Below, piece by piece: positions 33,646 through 40,449 of a stretch of DNA of 64,000 nucleotides. The stretch spans positions 1 to 64,000 of the forward strand of contig NZ_JAJCYB010000101.1 of the NCBI RefSeq assembly GCF_029263155.1, in the 5' to 3' direction. This stretch comes from Pseudonocardia sp. (lineage in GTDB: Bacteria > Actinomycetota > Actinomycetes > Mycobacteriales > Pseudonocardiaceae). Position numbers and translations under genes: made by a program. Numbering within the stretch: the stretch's first letter is position 1; every line of letters begins with the position of its first letter. The notes under the pieces were generated by a model that saw only the letters and a program-made list of their open reading frames with translations, had not been told where the DNA came from and made no database searches.

Positions 33646-35147
33646 CGGCCCGCCGGATCATGGGTACGGAGATCGAGTACGGGATCTCGGTGCCGGGCGA
33701 CCCCACCGCCAACCCGGTGATCACCTCCACTCAGGTGGTGCTGGCCTACGCCGCCGCCGCCGACATCCCCCGCTCGCGCCGGGCCCGGTGGGACTACGAG
33801 GTCGAGTCGCCGTTGCGCGACGCCCGCGGCTTCGACCTGTCCACGCCCACCATGCACGCCCCCGCCGACTCCGAGCTCGACGACCTCGGCGCCGCCAACG
33901 TCATCCTCACCAACGGCGCGCGGCTCTACGTCGACCACGCACATCCGGAGTTCTCCACGCCGGAGGTCACCACCCCGCGTGACGTCGTCATCTGGGACAA
34001 GGCGGGGGAGCGGGTGATGGAGGAGGCCGCGATGCGCGCGGCCACCGTGCCGGGCGCGCCGCGGATCCAGCTCTACAAGAACAACGTCGACGGCAAGGGC
34101 GCGAGCTACGGCTCGCACGAGAACTACCTGATGGCGCGGTCCACCACGTTCCCGGCGATCGTCGCGGGCCTCACGCCGTTCTTCGTCACCCGCCAGGTGG
34201 TCTGCGGCGCCGGGCGGGTCGGCATCGGCGCGTCGGGGGACGAGGCGGGCTACCAGATCGCGCAGCGCAGCGACTACATCGAGGTCGAGGTCGGCCTGGA
34301 GACCACGCTCAAGCGCGGCATCATCAACACCCGCGACGAGCCGCACGCCGACGCCGACAAGTACCGCCGCCTGCACGTCATCATCGGCGACGCGAACATG
34401 AGCGAGTACTCCACGCTGCTCAAGGTCGGCACGGCCGCGATCGTCCTGGACATGATCGAGAAGGGCGTGCGGTTCGACGAGCTGCGCCTCGCCGAGCCGG
34501 TCCGGGCGGTGCACCAGATCAGCCACGACCCGACGCTCAAACACACGGTGGAGCTCACCGACGGGCGCACGCTCACCGGTCTGGAGGTGCAGCAGGCCTA
34601 CTTCGAGAAGGCGCAGGCCCACGTCGGCGACCGGCCCGACGAGGCCACCGCGGAGGTCATGCAGCTCTGGGGCGAGGTGCTCGAGGACCTGGCCCGCGAC
34701 CCGATGAGCACCGCCGACCGCCTGGACTGGACGGCCAAGCTGCGGCTGCTCGAGGGCTACCGCGAGCGCGACGGCCTCGGCTGGGACGCGCCGCGGCTGC
34801 ACCTGGTCGACCTGCAGTACAGCGACGTCCGGATGGCGAAGGGTCTGTACAACCGGCTCGCGACCCGCGGCTCGATCACGCGGCTGGTCACCGAGGACGA
34901 CGTCACCGCCGCCATGACCGGCCCGCCCGAGGACACCCGCGCCTACTTCCGGGGCCGCTGCCTGGAGCGCTACCCCGCCGAGGTCGCCGCCGCGTCCTGG
35001 GACTCGGTGATCTTCGACCTGGGGCGGGAGTCGCTGGTGCGCATCCCCACGCTGGAGCCGCTGCGGGGCACCCGCAAGCACGTCGGCGAGCTCATCGACA
35101 ACTCCCGCACCGCCGAGGAGCTGGTGGAGGCCCTGACCCGGGGGTGA
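33642..35147 (+). CDS. dop: depupylase/deamidase of Pup
   Basis: A 501-aa member of the carboxylate-amine ligase-like Pup family. It cleaves Pup from lysines on tagged proteins and in some species converts Pup-Gln to Pup-Glu. The N-terminus IMGTEIEYGIS carries the metal-binding Glu; WDYEVESPLRDARGFDL is the region of the Dop-specific loop; KNNVDGKGASYGSHENYL and NTRDEPHADADKYRRLHV line the ATP/Pup groove. GTG 33642 is the start that matches the family N-terminus. Gene order dop-pup-prcB-prcA is conserved apart from an inserted toxin-antitoxin pair. Confidence 0.96.
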   Translation: MTARRIMGTEIEYGISVPGDPTANPVITSTQVVLAYAAAADIPRSRRARWDYEVESPLRDARGFDLSTPTMHAPADSELDDLGAANVILTNGARLYVDHAHPEFSTPEVTTPRDVVIWDKAGERVMEEAAMRAATVPGAPRIQLYKNNVDGKGASYGSHENYLMARSTTFPAIVAGLTPFFVTRQVVCGAGRVGIGASGDEAGYQIAQRSDYIEVEVGLETTLKRGIINTRDEPHADADKYRRLHVIIGDANMSEYSTLLKVGTAAIVLDMIEKGVRFDELRLAEPVRAVHQISHDPTLKHTVELTDGRTLTGLEVQQAYFEKAQAHVGDRPDEATAEVMQLWGEVLEDLARDPMSTADRLDWTAKLRLLEGYRERDGLGWDAPRLHLVDLQYSDVRMAKGLYNRLATRGSITRLVTEDDVTAAMTGPPEDTRAYFRGRCLERYPAEVAAASWDSVIFDLGRESLVRIPTLEPLRGTRKHVGELIDNSRTAEELVEALTRG

Positions 35148-35148
35148 T

Positions 35149-35169
35149 GCCACGATCGTGGCGTATTCT
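35149..35169 (+). promoter_or_regulatory. antitoxin operator and -10
   Basis: A 14-bp perfect palindrome GCCACGATCGTGGC (35149-35162) is followed by TATTCT (35164-35169), whose last base is 7 nt before the antitoxin ATG. Ribbon-helix-helix antitoxins autoregulate through such short palindromes, so this is a likely operator. Confidence 0.6.
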
Positions 35170-35176
35170 GTGCCTC

Positions 35177-35482
35177 ATGAAGGAGCGACTCTCCGTCACG
35201 GTGGACGCCTACCTGCTCGCCGAGGGCAGAGCTGCTGTCGAGGCCGGGCTGCACCACAATCTCAGCGCGTGGGTGAGCGCGGCCCTACGCGCGCAGTCCG
35301 AGCACGACCAGCGCATGCGCGCTGCGGACGAGTTCTTCGCCTGGTACGAGACCGAGTACGGCGAGATCACCGAGGAGGAGATGGAGAACGCGCATCGCGA
35401 GCACACGGCGCGCGCCGCCAGCGTGAACATCCCCGACGGCGAAGAGTGCGGCGACCCGACCGACGCCCGCCGGACTGCATGA
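35177..35482 (+). CDS. ribbon-helix-helix antitoxin (VapB-like)
   Basis: A 101-aa protein with an N-terminal ribbon-helix-helix domain (MKERLSVTVDAYLLAEGR, then HHNLSAWVSAALR) and an acidic C-terminal tail (YETEYGEITEEEMENA) of the type that wraps the toxin. ATG 35177 is 7 nt after TATTCT. The stop overlaps the toxin start as ATGA. It is inserted between dop and pup, which are normally adjacent. Confidence 0.82.
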   Translation: MKERLSVTVDAYLLAEGRAAVEAGLHHNLSAWVSAALRAQSEHDQRMRAADEFFAWYETEYGEITEEEMENAHREHTARAASVNIPDGEECGDPTDARRTA

Positions 35483-35859
35483 CATACGTCCTCGACGCCG
35501 GAGCACTGCTCGCCGTCGAACGCGGCGACCGCAAGCTCATCGCCGACCTGCGCTACGAGAACGTCGCCGGACGGCCCCCGGTCACCCACGGCGGGGTCGT
35601 CGGCCAGGTGTGGCGGGGCGGATCGGGCGCACAGGTACCGCTGGCTCGTGCGCTCACGCTGATGGCGGTGGTCCCGCTGGGCAACGCGCTGGGCCGCCGG
35701 GCGGGGGAGTTGCTGGCCCGAGCGGGTACGCGGGACGTCATCGACGCCGCGCTCGTACTCCTCGCCGGTCCGGACGATCTCGTACTGACCTCGGACCCGG
35801 ATGACCTGGGTGCGCTCGCACGCGCCGCGCGGAGGCGGATCCGCATCCTCTCCTTGTGA
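35479..35859 (+). CDS. PIN-domain toxin (VapC-like RNase)
   Basis: A 126-aa PIN domain. Acidic site residues are seen in TYVLDAGALLAVE (Asp6, Glu14), in RDVIDAALV and in TSDPDDL. PIN toxins cleave RNA, often tRNA or rRNA, when released from the antitoxin. The ATG overlaps the antitoxin stop (ATGA). The middle segment (VTHGGVVGQVWRGG) is like that of solitary actinobacterial PIN proteins. pup starts 69 bp downstream, so readthrough could affect the proteasome genes. Confidence 0.85.
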   Translation: MTYVLDAGALLAVERGDRKLIADLRYENVAGRPPVTHGGVVGQVWRGGSGAQVPLARALTLMAVVPLGNALGRRAGELLARAGTRDVIDAALVLLAGPDDLVLTSDPDDLGALARAARRRIRILSL

Positions 35860-35928
35860 ATGATCACGGGCGTGTCGGGCGTACGACGGTTAGTGTTCAT
35901 GGGGAGCAGCAGAGCAACGGGAGGCGTC

Positions 35929-36126
35929 ATGTCGCAGGAGCAGACCAAGCGTCAGGGCGGTGGCGGCGGGGACGACGACGAGGGCGCCGACGCCGCCGCG
36001 GCCGGCCAGGAGCGTCGTGAAAAGCTGGGCGAGGACGTCGACACGATCCTCGACGAGATCGACGACGTCCTGGAGGAGAACGCCGAGGACTTCGTCCGGG
36101 CGTACGTGCAGAAGGGCGGCGAGTAG
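35929..36126 (+). CDS. pup: prokaryotic ubiquitin-like protein Pup
   Basis: A 65-aa disordered protein that is ligated to lysines by PafA and recognised by Mpa. The opening MSQEQTKRQGGGG, the acidic middle and the helix DVDTILDEIDDVLEENAEDFVRAYVQ are typical. It ends GGE: the C-terminal residue is already Glu, so deamidation by Dop is not needed. GGGAGG lies 4 nt before ATG 35929; an in-frame ATG at 35899 would add 10 residues not seen in the family. TAGTGT (35891-35896) is the probable -10. Confidence 0.96.
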   Translation: MSQEQTKRQGGGGGDDDEGADAAAAGQERREKLGEDVDTILDEIDDVLEENAEDFVRAYVQKGGE

Positions 36127-36193
36127 CCGCACCGCTAGGTTCCTCCACACCAGCACGAGCAGTACCGCACGAGGAGAGGCGCAGACGACGACC

Positions 36194-37054
36194 ATGACGT
36201 TCCCGGAGCCAGGGCGCCGCGCCCCCGTCGGGCTGGACGCGTACCTCGCGCCCGGCCCGTCCTCGTTCACCGACTTCGTGACCGCACACGCCCCGCACCT
36301 GCTGCCCGCACAGGTGCCCGACGGCCTTCCGCCGCGCGCCGGGGCCGGCCTGGACGTGCCGCACGGCACCACGATCGTCGCGCTCGTGTTCGACGGCGGG
36401 GTCGTCATCGCCGGTGACCGCCGCGCCACCTCGGGCAACGTCATCGCCCAGCGCGACATCGAGAAGGTGTTCGTCACCGACGCCTACTCCGCGGTCGGGA
36501 TCGCCGGGTCGGCGGGGATCGCGCTGGAGATGGTGCGGCTGTTCAGCGTGGAGCTGGAGCACTACGAGAAGATCGAGGGCACCACGCTCTCGCTCGACGG
36601 CAAGGCCAACAAGCTGGCCAGCATGGTGCGCGGCAACCTCGGTGCCGCGATGCAGGGTTTCGTCGTGGTGCCGCTGTTCGCCGGGTTCGACACCGATGCA
36701 CCCGACCCGAGCCGGGCCGGGCGGATCGTCACCTACGACGCCACCGGCGGCCGCTACGACGAGCTGCTGGGCTACCACTCCGTGGGCTCGGGCTCGGTGT
36801 TCGCGAAGTCGGCGCTCAAGAAGCGCCACAGCGTCGACGCCGACCTGCCCACCACGGTCCGCACGGCGATCGAGGCGCTCTACGACGCCGCCGACGACGA
36901 CTCCGCCACCGGGGGTCCCGACCTCACCCGCCGGCTGTACCCGATCGTCGTGTCGATCACCGCGGCCGAGGGCGCGGTCCGCCGCCCCGACGCCGAGATC
37001 GCCGAGGTCGTCGCCCAGGTCGTGGCAGGCCGCACCGAGAACCCCGGAGGCTGA
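36194..37054 (+). CDS. prcB: 20S proteasome beta subunit
   Basis: A 286-aa precursor. About 57 residues form the propeptide; cleavage before Thr in PHGTTIVAL exposes the N-terminal Thr nucleophile. Supporting active-site residues follow in FDGGVVIAGDRRAT (Asp, Arg) and in KVFVTDAYSAVGIAGSAG. The mature subunit makes the two inner rings of the 20S core and degrades unfolded pupylated proteins. GGAGAG precedes ATG 36194; prcA follows after 4 nt. Confidence 0.97.
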   Translation: MTFPEPGRRAPVGLDAYLAPGPSSFTDFVTAHAPHLLPAQVPDGLPPRAGAGLDVPHGTTIVALVFDGGVVIAGDRRATSGNVIAQRDIEKVFVTDAYSAVGIAGSAGIALEMVRLFSVELEHYEKIEGTTLSLDGKANKLASMVRGNLGAAMQGFVVVPLFAGFDTDAPDPSRAGRIVTYDATGGRYDELLGYHSVGSGSVFAKSALKKRHSVDADLPTTVRTAIEALYDAADDDSATGGPDLTRRLYPIVVSITAAEGAVRRPDAEIAEVVAQVVAGRTENPGG

Positions 37055-37058
37055 CCTC

Positions 37059-37841
37059 ATGACGATGCCGTTCTACTCCTCGGTCGACCAGCTCCTGCGC
37101 GACCGCTCGGAGCTGGCCCGCAAGGGCATCCAGCGCGGCCGCAGCGTCGTCGTGCTGACCTGGACCGGTGGCGTCCTGTTCGTCGCCGAGAACCGCTCCA
37201 CCGCGCTGCACAAGGTGTCGGAGATCTACGACCGCATCGGGTTCGCCGCGGTCGGGCGCTACAACGAGTTCGAGACGCTGCGCAACGCGGGCATCCGGAT
37301 GGCCGACGTGCGCGGCTACACCTACGACCGTCGCGACGTCACCGGGCGGATGCTCGCCAACTTCTACGCCCAGGTGCTCGGCACCTCGTTCGTCGAGCAG
37401 CAGAAGCCCTACGAGGTCGAGCTGTGCCTGGCCGGCGTCGGCGAGTCCCCCGACGGCGACCAGCTCTACCGCGTCACCTACGACGGCTCCATCACCGACG
37501 AGCCGCAGTTCGTGGTCATGGGCGGCACCACCGACCCGATCAGTACCAAGCTCAAGGAGACCTACCGGTCCGGCCTCGACCTGCCCGACGCGGTGCAGTG
37601 CGCCGTCGAGGCGCTGCAGACCCCCGGCAACGGTGGCGAGCCCGCGGTGCTGGGCGTGCGCGCCCTGGAGGTCGCCGTCCTCGACCGCGGCCGCCCGCGC
37701 CGCTCCTTCCGGCGGATCATGGGCAGCGCGCTGCGCGAGCTGCTGCCCGAGGCCAACCGCACCGCCGACGCCGCCGCGAACGCCGAGGACGTCGGCGGCG
37801 ACGAGAGCCCGGTGGTGCCCGAGAACGGTGCCCCCTCCTGA
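37059..37841 (+). CDS. prcA: 20S proteasome alpha subunit
   Basis: A 260-aa subunit of the outer rings that gate the core and dock Mpa. It opens MTMPFYSSVDQLLRDRSELARKGI and has the usual RSVVVLTWTGGVLFVAENRS fold start; it lacks a catalytic Thr. The C-terminal tail after residue 225 is Ala/Glu/Asp-rich and disordered. GGAGG lies 9 nt before ATG 37059. Spacing of 4 nt from prcB shows one operon with pup. Confidence 0.97.
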   Translation: MTMPFYSSVDQLLRDRSELARKGIQRGRSVVVLTWTGGVLFVAENRSTALHKVSEIYDRIGFAAVGRYNEFETLRNAGIRMADVRGYTYDRRDVTGRMLANFYAQVLGTSFVEQQKPYEVELCLAGVGESPDGDQLYRVTYDGSITDEPQFVVMGGTTDPISTKLKETYRSGLDLPDAVQCAVEALQTPGNGGEPAVLGVRALEVAVLDRGRPRRSFRRIMGSALRELLPEANRTADAAANAEDVGGDESPVVPENGAPS

Positions 37842-37960
37842 CGGCGGTCCTGCCCACCGGCGAGCCGCTGGTCGGCCGCTTCGTCCGGCTCGACCCCCTC
37901 CGTGCGGAGGACGTCGACGAGCTGCACCCGCTGCTCGCCGACCCCGAGACCTACGCGGCC
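37838..37960 (+). pseudogene. truncated GNAT acetyltransferase (N-terminal fragment)
   Basis: Straight after the prcA stop, the plus strand encodes AVLPTGEPLVGRFVRLDPLR and DVDELHPLLADPETYA, the N-terminal 40 residues of a RimJ/RimL-like GNAT. The similarity then stops and the frame runs into the convergent RraA-like gene. There is no normal start codon (a CTG overlaps the prcA stop) and the acetyl-CoA-binding half is missing. It looks like the stump left by an insertion or deletion. Confidence 0.55.
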
Positions 37961-38005
37961 GGGCGGCCGGCACCGTGTGCCCGGGACCGGGGAGCCATCG
38001 CCGGA

Positions 38006-38707
38006 TCAGGGCAGCGGGCGCTCGGTGCCGCCGCGGGTGGCGATCTGTTCGTCGATGCCGGTGGCCTCGGCGAGGGTGGCGCCGCCGGCCACGGCCTCGC
38101 GCCAGGCGGTCTCCCGCTCGGCCACCGCCCGGGTCAGCTCCAGCACGGCAGCCAGGTGCTCGCGGGGGACGACGACCAGCCCGCTCGGATCGCCGCGGAC
38201 CACGTCGCCGGGGTGCACGGCCACGCCGCCGACGTGCACCGGCACGTTGATCGCACCCGGGCCCTGGTTGGAGCCGGTGGCCGGGTGGACGCCGCGGGCG
38301 AAGGTCGGCAGCCCGACCTCGTCGAGGCCCTCGATGTCGCGCACCGCACCGTCGACGACGAGCCCGGTGCATCCCTTGGCCCGGATCGTGCCGCCGACGA
38401 TGTCGCCGATCACCGCGGCGTCCTCGCGGCCGCCCCCGTCGATGACGAGCACGTCGCCGTCCCCGATCAGGTCGGGCGCCTTGAGGACGAACAGGATGTC
38501 GCCCGGCCTGGTCCACACCGTGACGGCGGGTCCGCAGATCTCGGAGCCTCCCGCCAGGCGCCGCAGCGCCGGGCCGACCACCACGACCGGGGCGCCGGAG
38601 TCGGCGATCTGGGTGGTGGAGAACTCGCGCAGCGCGGTGACCAGGGCCGGGTCGGGCCGGTCGACCGTCCGGTTCACGGTCCACTGCTGGGCATGCGACC
38701 TGCTCAT
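38006..38707 (-). CDS. RraA-like family protein (possible HMG/CHA aldolase type)
   Basis: A 233-aa protein of the RraA/class II pyruvate aldolase family. The signature is GLVVDGAVRDIEGL, whose Arg-Asp binds pyruvate and the metal, with VIDGGGREDAAVIGDIVG upstream. Members include 4-hydroxy-4-methyl-2-oxoglutarate aldolase and oxaloacetate decarboxylase. The role here is uncertain but a catabolic aldolase/decarboxylase fits. ATG 38707 overlaps the stop of the upstream hydrolase gene (ATGA), so the two are translated together. Confidence 0.85.
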   Translation of the reverse strand: MSRSHAQQWTVNRTVDRPDPALVTALREFSTTQIADSGAPVVVVGPALRRLAGGSEICGPAVTVWTRPGDILFVLKAPDLIGDGDVLVIDGGGREDAAVIGDIVGGTIRAKGCTGLVVDGAVRDIEGLDEVGLPTFARGVHPATGSNQGPGAINVPVHVGGVAVHPGDVVRGDPSGLVVVPREHLAAVLELTRAVAERETAWREAVAGGATLAEATGIDEQIATRGGTERPLP

Positions 38708-39567
38708 GCCGTCCTCTCCTGGATGGCTGCCGCGAAGGCGGCGGGGGCCTCGAGCGGGGTGAAGTGGCCGACGCCGTCGAGGGCGCGGACGTCGGCGTCG
38801 GTGAAGAACTCCCCGACCCGGTCCGACCACTCGCGGGGGAACAGGGGGTCGTGCTCGGGCCAGAGCACGGTGGTGGGGGTGGCGATCCGGTCCGCGGGCG
38901 TCGGGGCGCGCTCGGCGACCGAGCGGGCCACCATCCCGGCACCGGCCCGGTACCAGTTGACCGACGCGACGAACGCCCCGGGACGCGCGTAGTCGGCGGC
39001 CAGGCGGTCGAGCTCGGCGGCATCGGGGGTGTACGCGGGTCCGGACCAGTGTGTCCAGAAGTGCTCCAGGTAGGCGCGGACGGCGTCGCGGTCGCCGTCG
39101 ACCAGCTGCTCGACCAGGTGGAGCTGGTGGAAGGCCTGGTACCAGAACTCGCGCTGCGGATCCGGCGAGAGCACACGGTCGCCCGCGCCGGGCAGGGGCG
39201 GGGAGATCACCAGCGCCCGCACGAGGTCCGGGCGGCTCGCCGCGATCTCCTGGGCCACCCGGGAGCCGACGTCGTACCCGGCGAGCACGGCCGGTCCGAC
39301 GCTGAGCCGCTCGACGAGCGTGGCGACGCTGCGGGCCTGGGCCGGCGCAGCGAACGCCGCCGGCTCCGCGGCCGGTGGGCCCGTGGTCGCGCCGAACCCG
39401 CGCAGGTCCGGCGCCACGAGCCGACAGCGACCGGCGAGCAGCTCCACGACGCGGCGGAAGTCGTGGCGGTCGCCGGGCCAGCCGTGCAGCAGCACGACCG
39501 TTCCGGCCGCGCCGGGATGGTCGCCGTAGGCGGTCCGGAACCCGTCCACCGCGTCACCCAGGGGCAC
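38704..39567 (-). CDS. alpha/beta hydrolase (epoxide hydrolase/dehalogenase-like)
   Basis: A 287-aa alpha/beta hydrolase. The oxyanion element is LLHGWPGDRHDFRR; the nucleophile elbow is GYDVGS, i.e. Asp rather than Ser, as in epoxide hydrolases and haloalkane dehalogenases; the catalytic His is in GVGHFTPLEAP. The cap domain is in the middle (FWYQAFHQLHLVEQL). GTG 39567 is 6 nt after minus-strand TAGGGT (39574-39579). It forms an operon with the RraA-like gene, suggesting a small catabolic unit. Confidence 0.88.
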   Translation of the reverse strand: MPLGDAVDGFRTAYGDHPGAAGTVVLLHGWPGDRHDFRRVVELLAGRCRLVAPDLRGFGATTGPPAAEPAAFAAPAQARSVATLVERLSVGPAVLAGYDVGSRVAQEIAASRPDLVRALVISPPLPGAGDRVLSPDPQREFWYQAFHQLHLVEQLVDGDRDAVRAYLEHFWTHWSGPAYTPDAAELDRLAADYARPGAFVASVNWYRAGAGMVARSVAERAPTPADRIATPTTVLWPEHDPLFPREWSDRVGEFFTDADVRALDGVGHFTPLEAPAAFAAAIQERTA

Positions 39568-39744
39568 ACCGGCACCCTAGCCAGCGGCCGCGGCCGCTGC
39601 CCGGTGAGTTGGCCGATCCGACTCGATGCGCCGGCGCCGGTGAGCGGGCGGGCAGGCGGCCGGGTCCGGGCATGGGCGGGGGTCGTGCGCGGGGCGCCGG
39701 GTGCGGGGTGCGTCCGAGGCGCGCCGCATACCCCGGCGCGGGCT

Positions 39745-39894
39745 TCATGATCGGCGGTTCGGAACACCGGCCGTCGGTGGGTACGGCTCGCGGTTCCACG
39801 ACGTCGATCATGGTGTGCGGTGTTCGTGGAGATCGTCGGTCGGGAACGCGGGGGCGGGTGCGGCACACCTCGCCGTTCCGAAGCGACGATCATG
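39745..39894. repeat. palindromic intergenic repeat cluster 3 (two units)
   Basis: Units at 39745-39813 (CATGATCGGCG ... CGATCATGG) and 39831-39894 (GATCGTCGG ... CGACGATCATG). Both carry the internal GGAAC/GTTCC inverted pair and fold end to end. They occupy the middle of the 374-bp gene-free gap from 39568 to 39941; the remainder is GC-rich with no gene. Confidence 0.72.
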
Positions 39895-39941
39895 CCCGGG
39901 CGCGCTCCCGGGGCCCTGATTCGTCGTGGCCTCCCGGCCGT

Positions 39942-40304
39942 TCAGCAATCGTAGGTGCGCAGCTCGACGCCGTTGCCGTCCGGATCGCGCAGGTAGATGC
40001 CCGACCCCTGGCCCTGGGCGCCGAACAGGCTGCGGGGTGCGGCGACGCCGTGCTCGGCGGCCAGCGCGTCCAGGTCGGCCTCGACCACCAGGGCCATGTG
40101 CTCGACGTTGGTGCCGCTGCGCTCCCCGGTCAGCACGTCGATGATCGTGGTGGCGTCGACCCGCAACGACGCGAACGGCACCTCCCCGGCCCGCCACTGC
40201 TCCAGCCGAACGGGTTCGAGCCCCAGAACGCCGGAGTACCAGGCGATCAGCCGCTCGGCGTCGGGGCTGATGAGGACGATGTGGTCGAGTCCGGTGACGC
40301 GCAT
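39942..40304 (-). CDS. VOC family protein (glyoxalase/dioxygenase fold)
   Basis: A 120-aa VOC protein. It starts VTGLDHIVLISPDAERLIAWYSGVLGL, where His is a typical first metal ligand; HMALVV gives a second His and the C-terminal LRDPDGNGVELRTY a Glu, so a metal site H-H-E is plausible. Related proteins are small-molecule lyases or dioxygenases and some fosfomycin/bleomycin-resistance-like proteins. The substrate is unknown. TAGGAA 6 nt before ATG 40304 is a weak -10. Confidence 0.87.
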   Translation of the reverse strand: MRVTGLDHIVLISPDAERLIAWYSGVLGLEPVRLEQWRAGEVPFASLRVDATTIIDVLTGERSGTNVEHMALVVEADLDALAAEHGVAAPRSLFGAQGQGSGIYLRDPDGNGVELRTYDC

Positions 40305-40313
40305 GCCCCGTTC

Positions 40314-40446
40314 CTACCCCACTTCCGCCAGGAGTCCACGGGACCTCTCGCCCTCGTCCGTGGTCTCCGCTGCCGGGAACGCCTGCTTCCCCAGACCCTC
40401 GAAGCTGCCCTCCAGCGGCTGCGCGGCGGCGACGAGCTGGGTGAAC
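40314..40446 (-). pseudogene. orphan C-terminal fragment, possibly WXG100-like
   Basis: Between the VOC and PAP2/kinase genes, the minus strand encodes about 44 residues that look coding (EEFTQLVAAAQPLEGSFEG, then LGKQAF) before a TAG. The PLEGxFxGxGKxAF pattern recalls the central turn of ESX-type WXG100 proteins, with Phe in place of Trp. No start codon or upstream half exists, so this is at best a remnant. The family assignment is from memory and weak. Confidence 0.3.
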
Positions 40447-40449
40447 TCC

